Assembly (NCBI GenBank): GCA_035048485.1
Contig: CM068585.1
Coordinates: forward strand, 19,214,501 to 19,278,500
DNA from: Pteria penguin
Lineage: Eukaryota; Mollusca; Bivalvia; Pterioida; Pteriidae
DNA length: 64,000 bases
Direction: 5' to 3'
The translations under genes and the position numbers were made by a program. Below are positions 35,490-48,622 of the stretch, piece after piece (the first letter of the stretch is position 1; every line of letters begins with the position of its first letter). The notes under the pieces were generated by a model. It saw nothing but the letters and a program-made list of their open reading frames with translations, did no database searches and was not told where the DNA came from.

Positions 35490-35585
35490 ATATATATACA
35501 CAACGTCCACAGTTTATTCCCGCTGTAAACTCCTCAACCGGAAGGGAGAGAGTTAAAGCGGAGATAAACTATAATGGACGTTATG
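35490..35585. repeat. Short inverted repeat
   Basis: ACAACGTCCACAGTTTATTC is mirrored imperfectly by GATAAACTATAATGGACGTT; MITE-like, no coding content. Confidence 0.5.
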
Positions 35586-35788
35586 TATATGTGTTAGACT
35601 CAGTGTATTTAAAATGGAAAGCACAGTTTAATGCAGTAAGGATGGGTAGGGTAGGGGGTTACATTACCGAAAACACGATGCATGCGTCAAGCCCTTGTGA
35701 CTTGCACATATATAATCATACATATTTATATTCTACGGCATGCAAAACATTTGTTTGACTTTATTAAATTTACTAAAAGTGAAAAAAT

Positions 35789-35805
35789 CTCTCTCTCTCT
35801 CTCCC
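35789..35805. repeat. (TC)n microsatellite
   Basis: Short run of CT dinucleotides followed by ATTT repeats to 35830. Confidence 0.85.
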
Positions 35806-35925
35806 ACTCTTTATTTATTTATTTATTTACTTATTATTTGTTTTAATCTAGAATGCTTAATACTGGTATGTACAGTGCTGTTTGATTATACGGCTTAGTG
35901 TTCAAAACTTATCGTAGCAATGATT

Positions 35926-36071
35926 GTCACGGAACCAGGGATGAGGATAGCGATGCAAAGTGAGCCCATGGTGTCGTGGTTCCTGTATAATATTCATTGT
36001 CACGGAACCAGGGATGAAGATAGCGATGCAAAGTGAGACCGTGGTGCCGTGGTTCCTGTATAACATTCATT
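35926..36071 (+). repeat. 73-bp tandem duplication
   Basis: Two nearly identical units starting GTCACGGAACCAGGGATGA, each ending with an inverted GTGGTTCCTGTATAA. A degraded third start follows at 36072. Confidence 0.9.
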
Positions 36072-36833
36072 GTCACTTTAAAACCAGAAATGGGGATAAG
36101 GAATGCTATCAGGGACGTATACGTCCCTGCTTGGTATGAATCTCTTTTTTAGGTATAAAACAATGTAAGCAATAACTGTTTGTATGTTAAAATGAATTCT
36201 GTTCATAGTATGTACATGTAGCTGTGGTCTATAAGAATTAATTAAAAAAGAAAGATAATGATTATCATTTATAGCTTTTTGTTTACTAAGTTATTCATTA
36301 TGATAAAATTAAACAAATAAAAACCTCCAAACGTAACGCTATAAAAAAAAAAAGAAAAATAAAAAAGGAAAAATGAGGTTGAAAGAGGTATACATCGCTC
36401 ACCCGAGCGCATTGGGCAGATACAAAAGCACTAAAACTTTCTGTAACGAAAGTATTCTTTTCAGAAGTTTAAAATTAATTAAAATTGAACCGAAAGCAAT
36501 ATTACATTATTCTATGCCATTCGTACATTATCAATCAAAGAAAACATCCGGAAATGTGCAAACACTACTTAAGACACCCTTCTAAATCACTGTGATGCAT
36601 TCAATTTAATGATCTATGCAACCGCTCTGAAGAAAGAGCTTGTCAAAGGAAGATACCCTCTGGGGTCTATGCTGCCGCAATTTTGAGCCATCCCTTGACC
36701 GATCTGGTAAAAACAGCAACTTTTGCAGGGAACCTTGAGTACTTCATACCATGTTTTATCTTTTAATCATTTCTGAAGAAAAGTCCTCCAAAACGCATTA
36801 TTTCATACTAATAGCATATCCTCCACCCCTTTT

Positions 36834-39016
36834 AGCTCACCTTAGCCAAAGGCTCAAGTGAGCTATTGTGATCAATATAGTCCTTCGTCCGTCCGTCTGT
36901 CGCCCGTCGTTAACTTTCCACATTTTCGACTTCCTTTTCAGAACTGCTGAACAGAATTTGATGCAACTTGGTATGCATGAAGTACTCAAGGTCTCCTACA
37001 AGTGTTGTTATTTTTCGTCCAGATCCATTGACAGGTGGCGCCACCATGAGCCAAAGTAGGTCACAGAGGGTACCCTCCTTTGACAAACTTCTTCTTCAGA
37101 CCGGGGGCATACAGAGACAATCCGAATGCATAGGAATGATCTAGACAGATGTGTAAAGAAGTGTTGTTATTTTTGGTTCCATTCCGAAATCAAACTTTTG
37201 ACGTTTTTTGACATTTTTTGGACTTAGTAATTTCAATGCAGAATTTGTAATGTTTTTCAGTTAATTGATAATGATGAGTTCTTATGGGCTATTTTGATCA
37301 TAATTATGGTAAGGAATATTATTGTGAAAGAATTTTGTCAATATCTCAATTTTTGGATTTTTTATGAATTTTTTAAGACTTCCAAGAAAAAAAAAGGGGG
37401 GGGGGGGTAGGACAGTTTTTCACATTTTCAACCTATTCTACAGAACTACCTGAAGGATTGTGATGAAACTGGGTAAGATGCAAGTATTCATGGTCTCTTA
37501 TAAGGGTTGTTATTTTTTGTCCGGATCAATCAGCAGCTTTAGATGGCGCCACCACAGGCAAAAGTAGGTCACAGAGGGTACCCTCCTTTGACAAGCTTCT
37601 TTTTCAGATTAGAGGCATACAGAGACAACCTGAATGCATAGGAATGATCTAGAGGCATATGTGAAAAAGTGTTGTTGTATTTGGTTCCATTCCGAAATCA
37701 AATTTTTGACGTTTTTTCGTTGTCTTTTTGGACTTTTTCAATGCAAAAACAAGTGACTTTACTGATTATTGCTCCTCATATTATAATTTGATACTGTAAT
37801 TTGGTTTCATTTAATCATATTAAGGGCAAAGAATGCCACATTGAAAGTTTTTTGTCAATATCTTAATTTTTAGATGTTTTATGAAGATTATAAGATTGTA
37901 ATATTACTGGTAATGAAAGTTTTAAAGGAATCTTAAGGTCGTGGGTTCAATCCCCGCTGGGGGCAATTATTTTTTAATTGTATGTATGAAAAGAACTTTT
38001 ATAAAGAGAAATTTTATTTCAATATCTCAATTTCTAGATTTTTATTTTATCTAATTTTTTCTTAATTAAAAAAAAATGGGGGGGGGGGGGTATTCACATT
38101 TTCTTCTTTATCTTCAGAACTGTTTGAAATTAAGATGCGTCAACAGGTGGTGCCACCACAGGCCAATTTTTATAAATTTTATTCTATGCAAAAGGGGAAA
38201 GATTACTGCATCATTGCAATTTGCATTGACTTCTTCTTCCAGTGAAGTGCAAACCATACAGATACTGATATATTTTGAATATTTAAGATTTACAATAATT
38301 GTTTGAAATATGAAATCATCATGTTCTTTCATAAAGAATTAAAAACAACTCTTTCCCTTACCATTTTTGAGAGAAAAAACATGGGCTCAAGATACTGTAT
38401 CATTTTCACGTCACAAGACACGATAGCAGGTGATTTTCTCCTCAAGAAATTTTCACGTCAATAGCTTTGTATGTATGTCTTTAAAGAATGAAAGTTTTTC
38501 TTTGATTATGTTTTGACTTAATTCCCTTGAAATATACTGAATCAATATCGAAGAAGTACCAAACCGTTAATCATTCTCAAAGTCCAAGGACAGATACAAA
38601 ATCGTGTAAGTTTCAAAAAGAAACTGTTGTGAACCCCGAAATACTGAAAAATTCCGAGGTGAGACCAGGTGCCCGGGGAGGGTAAGCGTCTCCTGTTTGC
38701 ATGCATCACCCGTCACAGAAATCAATAGATCAAGAATATGGAGAGGAAGCCGCCTTTCGATTTTCAGGTTCATCTGATTTGTAGTTACAGAGTTATGGGA
38801 CTTTGATTTTGAACTCACCCGAGCCAAATGTCATACCAGATTATCTGTCGTCTGTCCGTAAACTTTTTGATATATTCAACTTCTTCTCTGAAACTACTGG
38901 GCAGAATTCAATGAAAAATTTCATGCTTGTTCCTCAACATATTATGCACACATTTTGCGCTTCGTTTGATCCAGATGTTCAGGTGAGCGATATAGGCACA
39001 CTTGGGCCTCTTGTTT
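36834..39016 (-). mobile_element. Long tandem-core element, minus orientation
   Basis: The plus strand starts with the stem AGCTCACCTTAGCC...GGCTCAAGTGAGCT (36834-36864), then TCCGTCCGTCTGTCGCCCGT. Core monomers of about 500 bp share GGCGCCACCA and AGGTCACAGAGGGTACCCTC. The element ends CACTTGGGCCTCTTGTTT. Poly-G runs and a tRNA-like scrap (37945-37972) sit inside. No transposase. Confidence 0.6.
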
Positions 39017-40068
39017 AATCTTTAGAAATTGCAAAATATCATAGAAATTATTTTTTGTAACCTTCGGCTCAGGTGAGCTAAAATGAAAGAAATAGAAATT
39101 TCAAAACAAATACAAATAGATGTTGCGCATCCAAGTGTGGACGCAGAGCTGAATTTTTTTATATTTTGTACTTGATTAAATATCACCATTACCCTTGATT
39201 TAAGCCATGATAAATTGGTGAAATCAACAGGAAAGTATCTGTAATCGAGAGCTAACTTACCTCATGGTGGAAACAGATCAGAACTGTATCTATTTCTTAA
39301 TACTTGTACGTAGAATTTTCATACCAATGGTCATCATTTTGGCGTATATTTTGCATTTCATTATAATCCCTCGGACCTGTGTTATACAGGCCATCTACCA
39401 GTATGATTGCCTACTATTGAATGTACATCATAATTAACATCTTAAGAGGATGACCATTTGATTCCGAGATAGTGGAGGACTGCCACTGTTTGGAAATAAT
39501 ATTCTTGTCCCGTAAATGGAAATAAACTGGAAGTAAAGAATCTAGTTTTGACTGAAACGAAAATAAGTATCTTGGCTGCTGGCATGCACATATACCACAC
39601 CATGAAAATACAAAGCTGCATGTTCTATAGAAAACACGTTGAGTTTAATCTACCTATTGATTGGTAGATTGCTACCTATAATATACTGTGTTGTAAATGT
39701 TCAACAAAACTTAATAGAATTGTTGCTTTTTTAAAATACGATTGCATGTCCAATTTGAGGGGCAACAAGAGCTCTACCATCTGCTTTCTGAGAGATTTTC
39801 TCTTCAGGTTCTTGTTCGGAACGATGTAGTTCACGGCCCCTTGCCGCTAATTTCCAACCCTTTCCCCTGACTCCCTCTTGTGCTGTCTGCCCCTCATTTA
39901 TACGCCAGGCAGACCGATATGTTAACGTTAAAACGAGTGGCCAAATGGGTCTTAATTGAATTCGCCTCATCCCTCACCTGATTCAAATCAGTGCAACGAG
40001 ACAAAACGATTTTAACACATTTATTCAAATGTAAAATATTCAAGCATAACTTTAAAATGAGAAGAAAA

Positions 40069-40070
<2 letters not shown>

Positions 40071-40132
<62 letters not shown>

Positions 40133-40165
40133 TGATGATGATGATGATAATGATGATGATGATAA
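40071..40165. repeat. (TAA)n then (GAT)n microsatellite
   Basis: About 20 TAA units followed by imperfect GAT units. Long Ile, Tyr or Met runs in its frames are artefacts. Confidence 0.97.
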
Positions 40166-40648
40166 TTGTAATAAGCATTGTACAATGACATTGAACAATG
40201 CTTGTAGGTGGTCAAAAGTCTTCAGTTTCTTTAAAACATTTGATACATCTAAAATTGCACAGGACCATCTTTACTGAATATCCACCAAGTTTCCTAAAGA
40301 TCAGTCTAGAAGTAGTGAAGAAAACATGAAAAGGTAAAATATCAATATATCATATATTAAAAATATTTATGAAATGCTTTTTTTGTATTAAAATGAAATA
40401 TTTCAAAGTGAGTCAAAAACGAATACAATATTGTCATATGGACTGGAATCCAAAACAGCAACAATTGTTCACACATACTTCTATATAGTGATAATTGGAA
40501 ATCCTCCTCCTGGATATCAGATAGACTATGCACTTTATTATAAAAACTAGAATTTAATTTACAAAGACATATATGATTAAAGTGGTATTGTCATGTTATT
40601 TGTTTAATTTATATTAACATGCGTTTTGTTAATGGTATATATTTATAT

Positions 40649-40750
40649 AGTCCGACAAATCTGACGAAGGGCATTTTTATCATTTGTCGTTATGTAGGGC
40701 ATAACGACAAATTAAAGATAAAAATTCCCTTCGTCAGATTTGTCGGACTA
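40649..40750. mobile_element. Palindromic MITE-like element
   Basis: AGTCCGACAAATCTGACGAA and CATTTGTCGTTATG are mirrored across a 6-base centre at about 40695-40700. It is nested in the 3.1-kb element. Confidence 0.85.
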
Positions 40751-42779
40751 ATATTTACAATGCAATTCTAACAATTATCTATTGACGAAAAAAATATCAA
40801 GAAAATAAATGATCTGTTCAGGATATCAAGGAAATAAATATTCCAGCATTCAAAGATCTGCAAATAAATAATCCGACCCGACCCAACCAAATTTTCCTGC
40901 CCCCGTAACGTGATTGAACACCATTAAAACAAATATTTGGATCTACACCAAGCTGGATAGACGAAATGGAATAAAATAAGGATAAAATCTATTAATTTTG
41001 CCGAAATAGCACATTTACCGGTAATCCCAAAAATCACATTTTTATGCATGATATGGTACTGAAGCCTCTTTTATTGGAAAGATCATATAAAAATCTATAA
41101 GATTACATGTTTTTTCATGAATTTATTGAGTTGTTTACATTTTATTCAAAATTTCCAAATTTCAGCGATTTTCATAATCGGCATCATTTTAATGGAAAAT
41201 ATTTTTAAATATCCCTTTTCGATAATTCATGATTGGGTAAATGGCATATCATTAAATAGATTAGACATTGTTTTATCATTCCATAACCATTAAAACAAAT
41301 ATCTGGACCTACACTAAGCCGGATAGACGAAGTGGAATAAAATAAGAAAAAAATCTATTAATTTTGCAAAAAATAGCACATTTAACCCAAAAAATAGCAT
41401 GTTTGATACATGATATGGTACTGAAACTTTTTTTACTTGATAGATTATATCAAAATCTATGAGATTACAAGTTTTTTCATGAATTTATCGAGTTGTTTAC
41501 ATTTTTTTTTAAATTTCCAATTTTCAGCGATTTTTTATAAAAATCTGATGTTTTTTCCCCATAACTCAGTAAAGCCCCAACGGCCAGTGTGCAAACATGG
41601 CTCATTTTGTAGCATTTTTAATAAGCTTTCAGAAAAATATACCCTCGAAAATCCCCCCTGGGAGGGGGGGGGGGTGACAGGGGTATATGGCAGCTCAAGG
41701 TCTAAATATATACACATCCTTCTATAATTATATTTTGTTAACAAAACACATTATAATATAATTATAAGGTAAACTCAACAAATGATATGCAAACACTACT
41801 TTTATTGCATAGGTCTTTATACTTCTAGTTTCTATAAGTGTATAGTCTCTCTCAGTCTCTGGTATCCCGGGAGTGAACATCTATTTATCACTATAGAAGG
41901 ATGTGTGAGGAAAGGTTGCTGTTTGGCTTCCTGCCCGAATGATAATACTTTATTCGTTTTTGACTTACTTTGAACTATTTTATTTTAATGCTAAAAAGTA
42001 TTTCATAAATAATTTTGATATATGTGAAATATTGATTTTTCACATTCTAAACCTTGTCTTTACTACTTCTAGTTTAAATCTGATAAAGCTTGGTAGACAT
42101 TAAGTAAAGATGTTCCTCATGTTCAATTTTACATTTTTAAGTTTTAAAGAAACTAAAGACTCATGGCCATCTACAATCATTGTTCAATATCATTGTGTAG
42201 TGATTTTTTTTATGTCTAATGTGAACAATATAGGCCCATTTTGGACTCTTCACTTTTGTTATCATGTATATTAAGTGAAGATACGCATTTTTTTGTTGGT
42301 TTTACTTTTGTTCTCATTTTAAAGTTATGTTTGTGTTTATTTTACATAAATTTGAAGAATGTCCTGTTGCACTGACTTGAATGAAATATATAAGGAATGA
42401 AACATTGTCAACAAATATTGCCACCATAAATTTTGAAATGCACATGATTTAATTTAAACATCATCTTTGCATAAAATTATGTGCTCAGGTGAGAGACGAG
42501 ACAAATTCAGTTAAGACCCTTTTTGGCCACTCGTTTTAACTTTAAAATATCAGTATGCCTGGCATATAAATGAGGGACGGACAACACGATGGGAAGCTGG
42601 GGAAAGGATTTGGAAATTGATGGCAAAGGGACGTGAATGGCACTATTCCAAACAAGAACCCGAAGTAAAATCTCTCAGAATGCAGATGGTAGAGCCTTGT
42701 CCCTTGTCTGCCTCTCAAAATGGACAGGCAAATACATTTTTCAAAAAGCAACAATTCTATTAAGTTGTGTTGAACATAT

Positions 42780-43860
42780 TGAATAGCAAGATTTGTCCAG
42801 TGCTATAAATTTCGCTGAAATATGAGTTATACAATTAAACATATATACATTATAGTATAAGGTGCAATCTGGTGAGCGAAGCGAGCTGGAAAAAAATCAA
42901 CATGTTTTCTAAAGAACATTCAGCTTTATATTTGCATGATATGGTACATGCACATATTAGTAGCCAGAATATTTATTTTCATTTCAGTCAAAGCCAGATT
43001 TTTTATTTCCAGCATATTTAGAGTCAGAATATTTGTTTTCAAAAACTGCCAGCACCCCCCCCCCCCTTTCAGAATCAAGTGGTCGTACCCTAAATGTCTT
43101 TGACACGGTAGTGTACTTACAGGTATCAAAATGATATAACGCTCGCTCCTGCTCATTCCAATGAAAGGTTAGAATTTTTGTGATGACTTTTGTGTATGTG
43201 ATGACCTCTGTATAGATGATGACTTCAACCTTCCGGAGGCAGACTGGAAACCGCTATCAGTAAAATCGCATCAATACCCGCAGATGAGTAAGATTGTAAA
43301 CAAGGTGCAAGTCAAACAAGGTAAAGGCTGGTGCCAGCATCTTCATGTGCCAAACGACTGTGACTGGTCAAAGATAATATAATGCTTATCAAATTTTGTG
43401 AGGAAGTATATTTTAATTGAAGACGCATATAGCTTGACGCATAGGAATATCTGACGTAATGCGTAATCTAAACGAAATTATCTCATCAAAAGAAATCTAT
43501 TATCAATATTAACAAGATATAATTAATATAATCATATTCATACGCCATCAGTTCATAAATCTGAGCATTATTATGTGCAACGTAATAAAAATATTCGTTA
43601 ATATAATTTGCAACCCCTCCCCATCTTACTCATCTATTTGAAGCAAATGAACACTGCAGAAACAAGGATTTCTTCAAATTAAAGCCGACTGCATATGAAA
43701 GGCCATTTCATCACTTTCTTAAAATGGCTGTCATTGGGCATGACAAATGATTACGCTGTTGACTTACCGGTTGCAAGTTCGCAGTGCAAAGGTTTCATTG
43801 TTATTATTAGCGATGTCATCCTGATCCTTGAGAGGAAAATTCCATGTTTTATATAGATTA
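42780..43860. other. Spacer without recognised genes
   Basis: AT-rich with a C-run at 43056-43068; no exon structure or clear repeats. Confidence 0.4.
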
Positions 43861-43874
43861 GAGTTTTAACGGAA

Positions 43875-44340
43875 GTCCACCATCGATTGTCCGGATAACA
43901 CCTTCGACTGTCCGGGTAACACACTCGACTGTCCAAATAACACCATCCACTGTACGGATAACACCACCGATTGTCCGGATTCCACCTACTGTCTAGATAA
44001 CACCACCTACTGTCCGGATTACGCCACTTACTGTCTAGATAACACCACCTATTGTGCGGATAACACCACCGACCGTCAGGATAACACCACTTACTGTCTA
44101 GATAACACCACCGACTGTACGAATAACACCACCTTTTGTCTGGATAATACCTCAGACTTTCCGGATAACATCACCTATTGTTTGTATAACACCACCGACT
44201 GTCAGGATAACTCCACCTATTGTTTTGATAACACCACCGACTGTCCGGATAACACCACCTGTTGTCTGAATAACACCTCCGACTGTTCGGATAACACTAC
44301 CAAAAGTCCGTATAATACCACCGACTGTCTGAATCTTTTA
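43875..44340 (+). repeat. 21-bp minisatellite with an open coding-like frame
   Basis: About 22 units of ACTGTCCGGATAACACCAC-type sequence. Because 21 is a multiple of three, the plus frame stays open from 43867 to 44397 and reads as D-C-x-D-N-T-T heptads. One unit is 18 bp, still in frame. There is no in-frame ATG at its start and no clear splice acceptor, so it is annotated as a repeat. Confidence 0.9.
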
Positions 44341-44399
44341 AGTATTTTAAAGGCGTTAAGTGTACTCTCAGTTTATGGTCATAGGGCTAGTGACTAGCA

Positions 44400-46850
44400 T
44401 GGGGCACCAACTTCTTTGCAAGTTGGAGAGCATGGGGACCCAATTTTTATTTTTTATTTACATACATGAGGTCATGGGGTCTGTGGTTTTTTTTTAATTA
44501 ATTTGCCATTCTGCACCGGTCCCATGTTTTGATAAATTTTGACCAATATATTGAAAACATGTATGCAAAGAGTAAACCTCGCAAATAAGACGGGTTGACC
44601 TTAAAACTTTAAACATTATAGAATCTGAATTTTACACTATATATAGGTTAACCCTTGATAATTTATGGCCTTGTCTTGCTTTTGCTATTAGGTCACTAAA
44701 GGCAACACAGTAAATATCAAATGGACCCAAGACCGCAGCTAGACTGTAAACAATACGCTGCACTACAGAGAAAACGATTAAAGCACACCGTAAAGTAAAA
44801 CATTTATATTAATAATGAAAGAATTAGCCAGTGGAGGATTCAGGATTCCCGAAAAGAGAAGTGAAAGTCAGGTTTTTAATTTAGCCAAAATACTCGGTCA
44901 TTTTGTGTGCCAAATCTGAATTTTTACTCATACTATTAGAGTGTTTTCAATGATCTATGTATGCCTTGTAAATCTGTGGCGAAAAAGGGGACCCTCTTCT
45001 AAATCCACCATTGCTATAATAGTTCTGAGGCAACTACATGCAATGTGGTCTTTATCATGTATAGAACATAAGAATTAAAGGACATGCCACTCTCAAAGTA
45101 AGAAAGGTAGACTTTAGATTTGGCTGTATGACAATAGTCACCATAGACATGCATAACACACAGAAACAAGCACAAAAGGCATCATATCACAAAAGATTCA
45201 ATTTTTACAGAAATTAAAACAGAATTTAGCATATCTCCTGAAGATGGCAGTATATCTTGAAACAGATCTACCACGCGACCTATAAGACAAATATCCATAT
45301 TCCTTCTATCCAGCTTTCATGTGACGTAGTTATAGTTGTCGCTGCATTTTCCGCGTAAATAGAAATGTACCTCTGTTGCGAATGACTCTGAGATATCAAG
45401 ATTTGTTTATTGCATTATTAGACAGTTCGACATTTTTCTTTTCTTCTTCCGGTATAGTGCAGGACCTGAAAGGCATATTCGCACTGTACAGGTTTTAAAG
45501 GTTAAGAGAGGGGACGAGGAAACAGGTATTCGCAAGACATTTAAAATACAGACTATTACATGAAGTAGATATAATAGTTTTCCAAAGTATGAATGAAATT
45601 TAAATATTTGAAATGGGTCACTACTTATGTGTGACATGTTGATTGACCGTAAATACTGAGTACATCAATACTAACTCCGCTATACCATTCTCACAGAATG
45701 ACTCGAACACTACTGACGTAACGACGGGAGCAGCACGTACTATCCGAAAACAGTAAGTAAGCTATGACAATGTACACGAATGCAGGTGAAAATATGTATA
45801 TCACTGATTACATATTGCATTGTTTATTCATCAGAAGCTGTACAGCTTATAGACATATAAATACATTACAGAATTAATTATAAGTATGTAACACACTTGA
45901 GGTCAAGCATATAAGAAGACGATGGAATAATTATGTAAAGTACATGGGCATACACTTATGATTAAATGTATATGAAAATATATAAATTCATCGTTAAGCT
46001 AAGTTAAAACATGAACATATATAAGTACAACATCAGATTTCATATATAAATATGTTAACTAGTATATGACGTAAAATGTATATCAGACATACACACAGAA
46101 GATACCAATAAACAATGAAGTATTATAGATGTTTATACACATGAATCAGTTCTTAATTTGGTGGCATGAAAAATAAATTTACCTAAGCCACATAGTTCTT
46201 TGGTATTTTGTGTGCTTAGAAGCTGAATAAACTTAAAGACTGAGGGTTTGTTGTAATAGTATTTCTTTAAAAACTTTTCTCTGGGTTTGATTACATAAAT
46301 CCACAAAATAAATTTTAGTATGTCACATTGAGATTATTTCACTTATATGACCTACATGTATGCAGCGGACGCGCCTGCAGGAATTTTTCAAGTGCCATGT
46401 TTACCTCGGATTTTATTCTCTGATCGAATACACGGGACATGGATGAACCACGCCGGTGAGATACGAATTAAGGGTGTTTTTAAGTGTTAACGACTTTTCT
46501 TAGAAAATTTTTGACCAATGTTTGACGCAGATCATGTAATGTTGCCGAGTACAGTCAAATACTATATGCATCGTTCATACTTATATAAATCTATGACAAT
46601 TCATGATCAATATTTGGCACAATTTTGCTGGATGAAATTTAAATCATGAAAAATTGTATTTGCTAGGCATAAAAATAACTGTTGTCTTAATATCAAATCG
46701 TTTATCTGCTATGGCTTTTAAATCATATCTTGTCAAAAGAATCTGATATGATCTAGCACATCTTAATATAGAACAGAATGGAAATTTTTAATGTTTATAT
46801 AAGACGGATCTGGTCAACTCATGACAGGAAATCATGGGATTAAACTTAAT
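44400..46850. other. Spacer, no gene recognised
   Basis: At 45700-45760 a TGACGTAA motif is followed by AAACAGTAAGT, a good donor. This could be an untranslated first exon but nothing downstream confirms it. Confidence 0.35.
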
Positions 46851-46901
46851 CCCAAAGTCCGTCTTAGGAATAAGGAATGAAACTGTTTTCAATATCCCGT
46901 T

Positions 46902-46981
46902 TCGCATTTTGCATGCAGCATTTCTCACTATCTGTAACAGTTTCGCATTTTGCATGCAGCATTTCTCACTATCTGTAACAA
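46902..46981 (+). repeat. 40-bp tandem duplication
   Basis: TTTCGCATTTTGCATGCAGC followed by ATTTCTCACTATCTGTAACA occurs twice, identical but for the last base. Confidence 0.95.
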
Positions 46982-47612
46982 TTTCAGCGACAAACGAAAA
47001 CATGGTACTGTTCTCTTTTCAGTACGATCTATTTCGCACTAATATTTATCTTGAGTCCAATCCAAGTTACATCGTATGAACACGACTAGTTAACGTGATT
47101 CACAATGAAATGGACTTTAATAGTATTATGTAAATTTAAGATAAACACATGGCTGTCCTAGTAAAAGTATTCTATATTTTGAATCAATAAATAAATCGAT
47201 AAACTATTTCAGGAACGAATGTTTGGCATTATGTAGTAACCTGAAGTGTTTACTTAGAAATAAAATTTAATTTGTTCGATCCATTACATGAATTGAATAC
47301 AATTTCACGTCAATGAGGAAATAATTATAATGTCCAATGAAGTGTAGCATTGAAAACTTGCCAATACCATGTACAAGGAATTATAAATTGCTAACCGGTT
47401 TGAATTTAATTATTATTTATGGTTTAGTGGATACACACATAGTACCGTCTTTAGGTCTTTAACTACATCAATCGAGTGATAATTGGAATTGGAATTGACC
47501 GTCTAAAGTCGGTACTCAACCGTATTACAATCGACCATTTTGTGATGCCTTTTTATGTCCTTATTCTTGTTTGCTCTGCTTTTCCTTGATGACTTTTGTC
47601 ATGCAGCCGAGT

Positions 47613-47616
<4 letters not shown>

Positions 47617-47652
<36 letters not shown>
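47617..47652. repeat. (TC)n microsatellite
   Basis: About 18 CT dinucleotides. Confidence 0.95.
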
Positions 47653-47658
<6 letters not shown>

Positions 47659-47828
47659 ACATTCGCTTTAATTCTACTGTGTTGCTTTCATATCGTTGTG
47701 TTTTGTTATCTGGCCATTTAGTTTTCGTACTTCCTTTTATCGCGTCTTTGCATTTTAAGTATTCTATGGTATGCTCTAACATTGTGTGCATTTCGTTCTA
47801 AATATTGTTTTTGAATGCTCTTTTTTAT

Positions 47829-48622
47829 TCGCCCGCATTTAAAAATGTGGGCGTATTATGCTATACCGCTGTCGTCGGTCCGTCTGTCCGTCCGTCCATC
47901 CATCCTTGTCCGGGCTTCTCCTCTTAAACTAAAGCGGGAACAAAACTTTTGATGGTGTCATATGATAGGATGTGGTTTGTAGTTGTGCATGTGGGTTTCA
48001 AAGTTGGGGTCAGGCCCCTGGGGTGGGGGAAAATGGGCGGGGTCAATAAAGCTTGTCCGGGCTTCTCCTCCTTAAGTAAAGGGGAACAAAACTTTTGATG
48101 GTGTCATATGAAAGGATGTGTCTTGTAGTTGTACATGTGGGTTTAATAGTTGGGGTCAGGCCCCTGGGATGGGAAAAATCGGTGGGGTCGGGAAAGCTTG
48201 TCCGGGCTTCTCCTCCTTAAGTAAAGGGGGAACAACACTTTTGATGGTGTCATATAAAAGGGCGTGGTTTGTAGTTGTGCATGTGGGTTTCAAAGTTTGG
48301 GTCAGGCCCCTGGAGTGGGGGAAAATGGGCGGGGTCGGAAAAACTTGCCCGGGCTTCTACTCCTTAACTAAAGGAGGAACAAAACTTTTGATGGTGTCGT
48401 ATGAAAGGATGTGGCTTGTAGTTGTGCATGTGGGTTTCAAAGTTGGGGTCAGGCCCTTGGGGTGGGGAAAAATGGGCAGGGTCGGAAAGGTTTTTCCGGG
48501 CTTCTCCTCCTTATCTAAAGGGGGGAAAAACTTTTGATGGTGTCATATGAAAGGATTTGGCTTGTAGATCACATTTAATCATGATCCGGGCGTATCATGC
48601 ACCCGTTAGCGGTGCCCTATTT
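47829..48622 (-). mobile_element. Tandem-core element, minus orientation
   Basis: The stem CGCCCGCATTT...AAATGTGGGCG (47830-47853) is followed by GTCCGTCTGTCCGTCCGTCC and about five monomers of 122 bp (TTTTGATGGTGTCATATGAA, GGGGTCAGGCCCCTGG). A closing GGGCGTATCATGCACCCGTT copy follows. The open frame at 48118-48537 only reflects the repeat. Confidence 0.7.

Larger units (their letters stand above)
39698..42778. mobile_element. Element of about 3.1 kb with long inverted ends
   Basis: The left end 39698-39965 and right end 42505-42778 are inverted copies: TTAATAGAATTGTTGCTTTT, CTACCATCTGCTTTCTGAGA and CCACTCGTTTTAA are all mirrored. The ends are about 270 bp with moderate divergence. The interior holds an AAT/GAT microsatellite, a 100-bp palindrome and a direct duplication of about 360 bp (40920-41160 against 41285-41530). 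No transposase seen. Confidence 0.6.

Noticed and set aside
37925..37975. tRNA-like GGTTCAATCCCCGCTGGGGG
   Set aside because: Only a B-box half is present; there is no A box or acceptor pairing, so this is a relic inside a mobile element, not a tRNA gene.
39894..40215. Frames with long Ile, Tyr or Met runs
   Set aside because: Artefacts of the TAA/GAT microsatellite.
45690..45760. Possible untranslated first exon with TGACGTAA and AAACAGTAAGT
   Set aside because: Could be a distant 5' exon of the nuclear receptor gene, but nothing in the sequence links them.
48118..48537. Open frame of 139 codons on the plus strand
   Set aside because: It is a translation of the 122-bp tandem monomers of a mobile element; no conserved domain and no splice signals.
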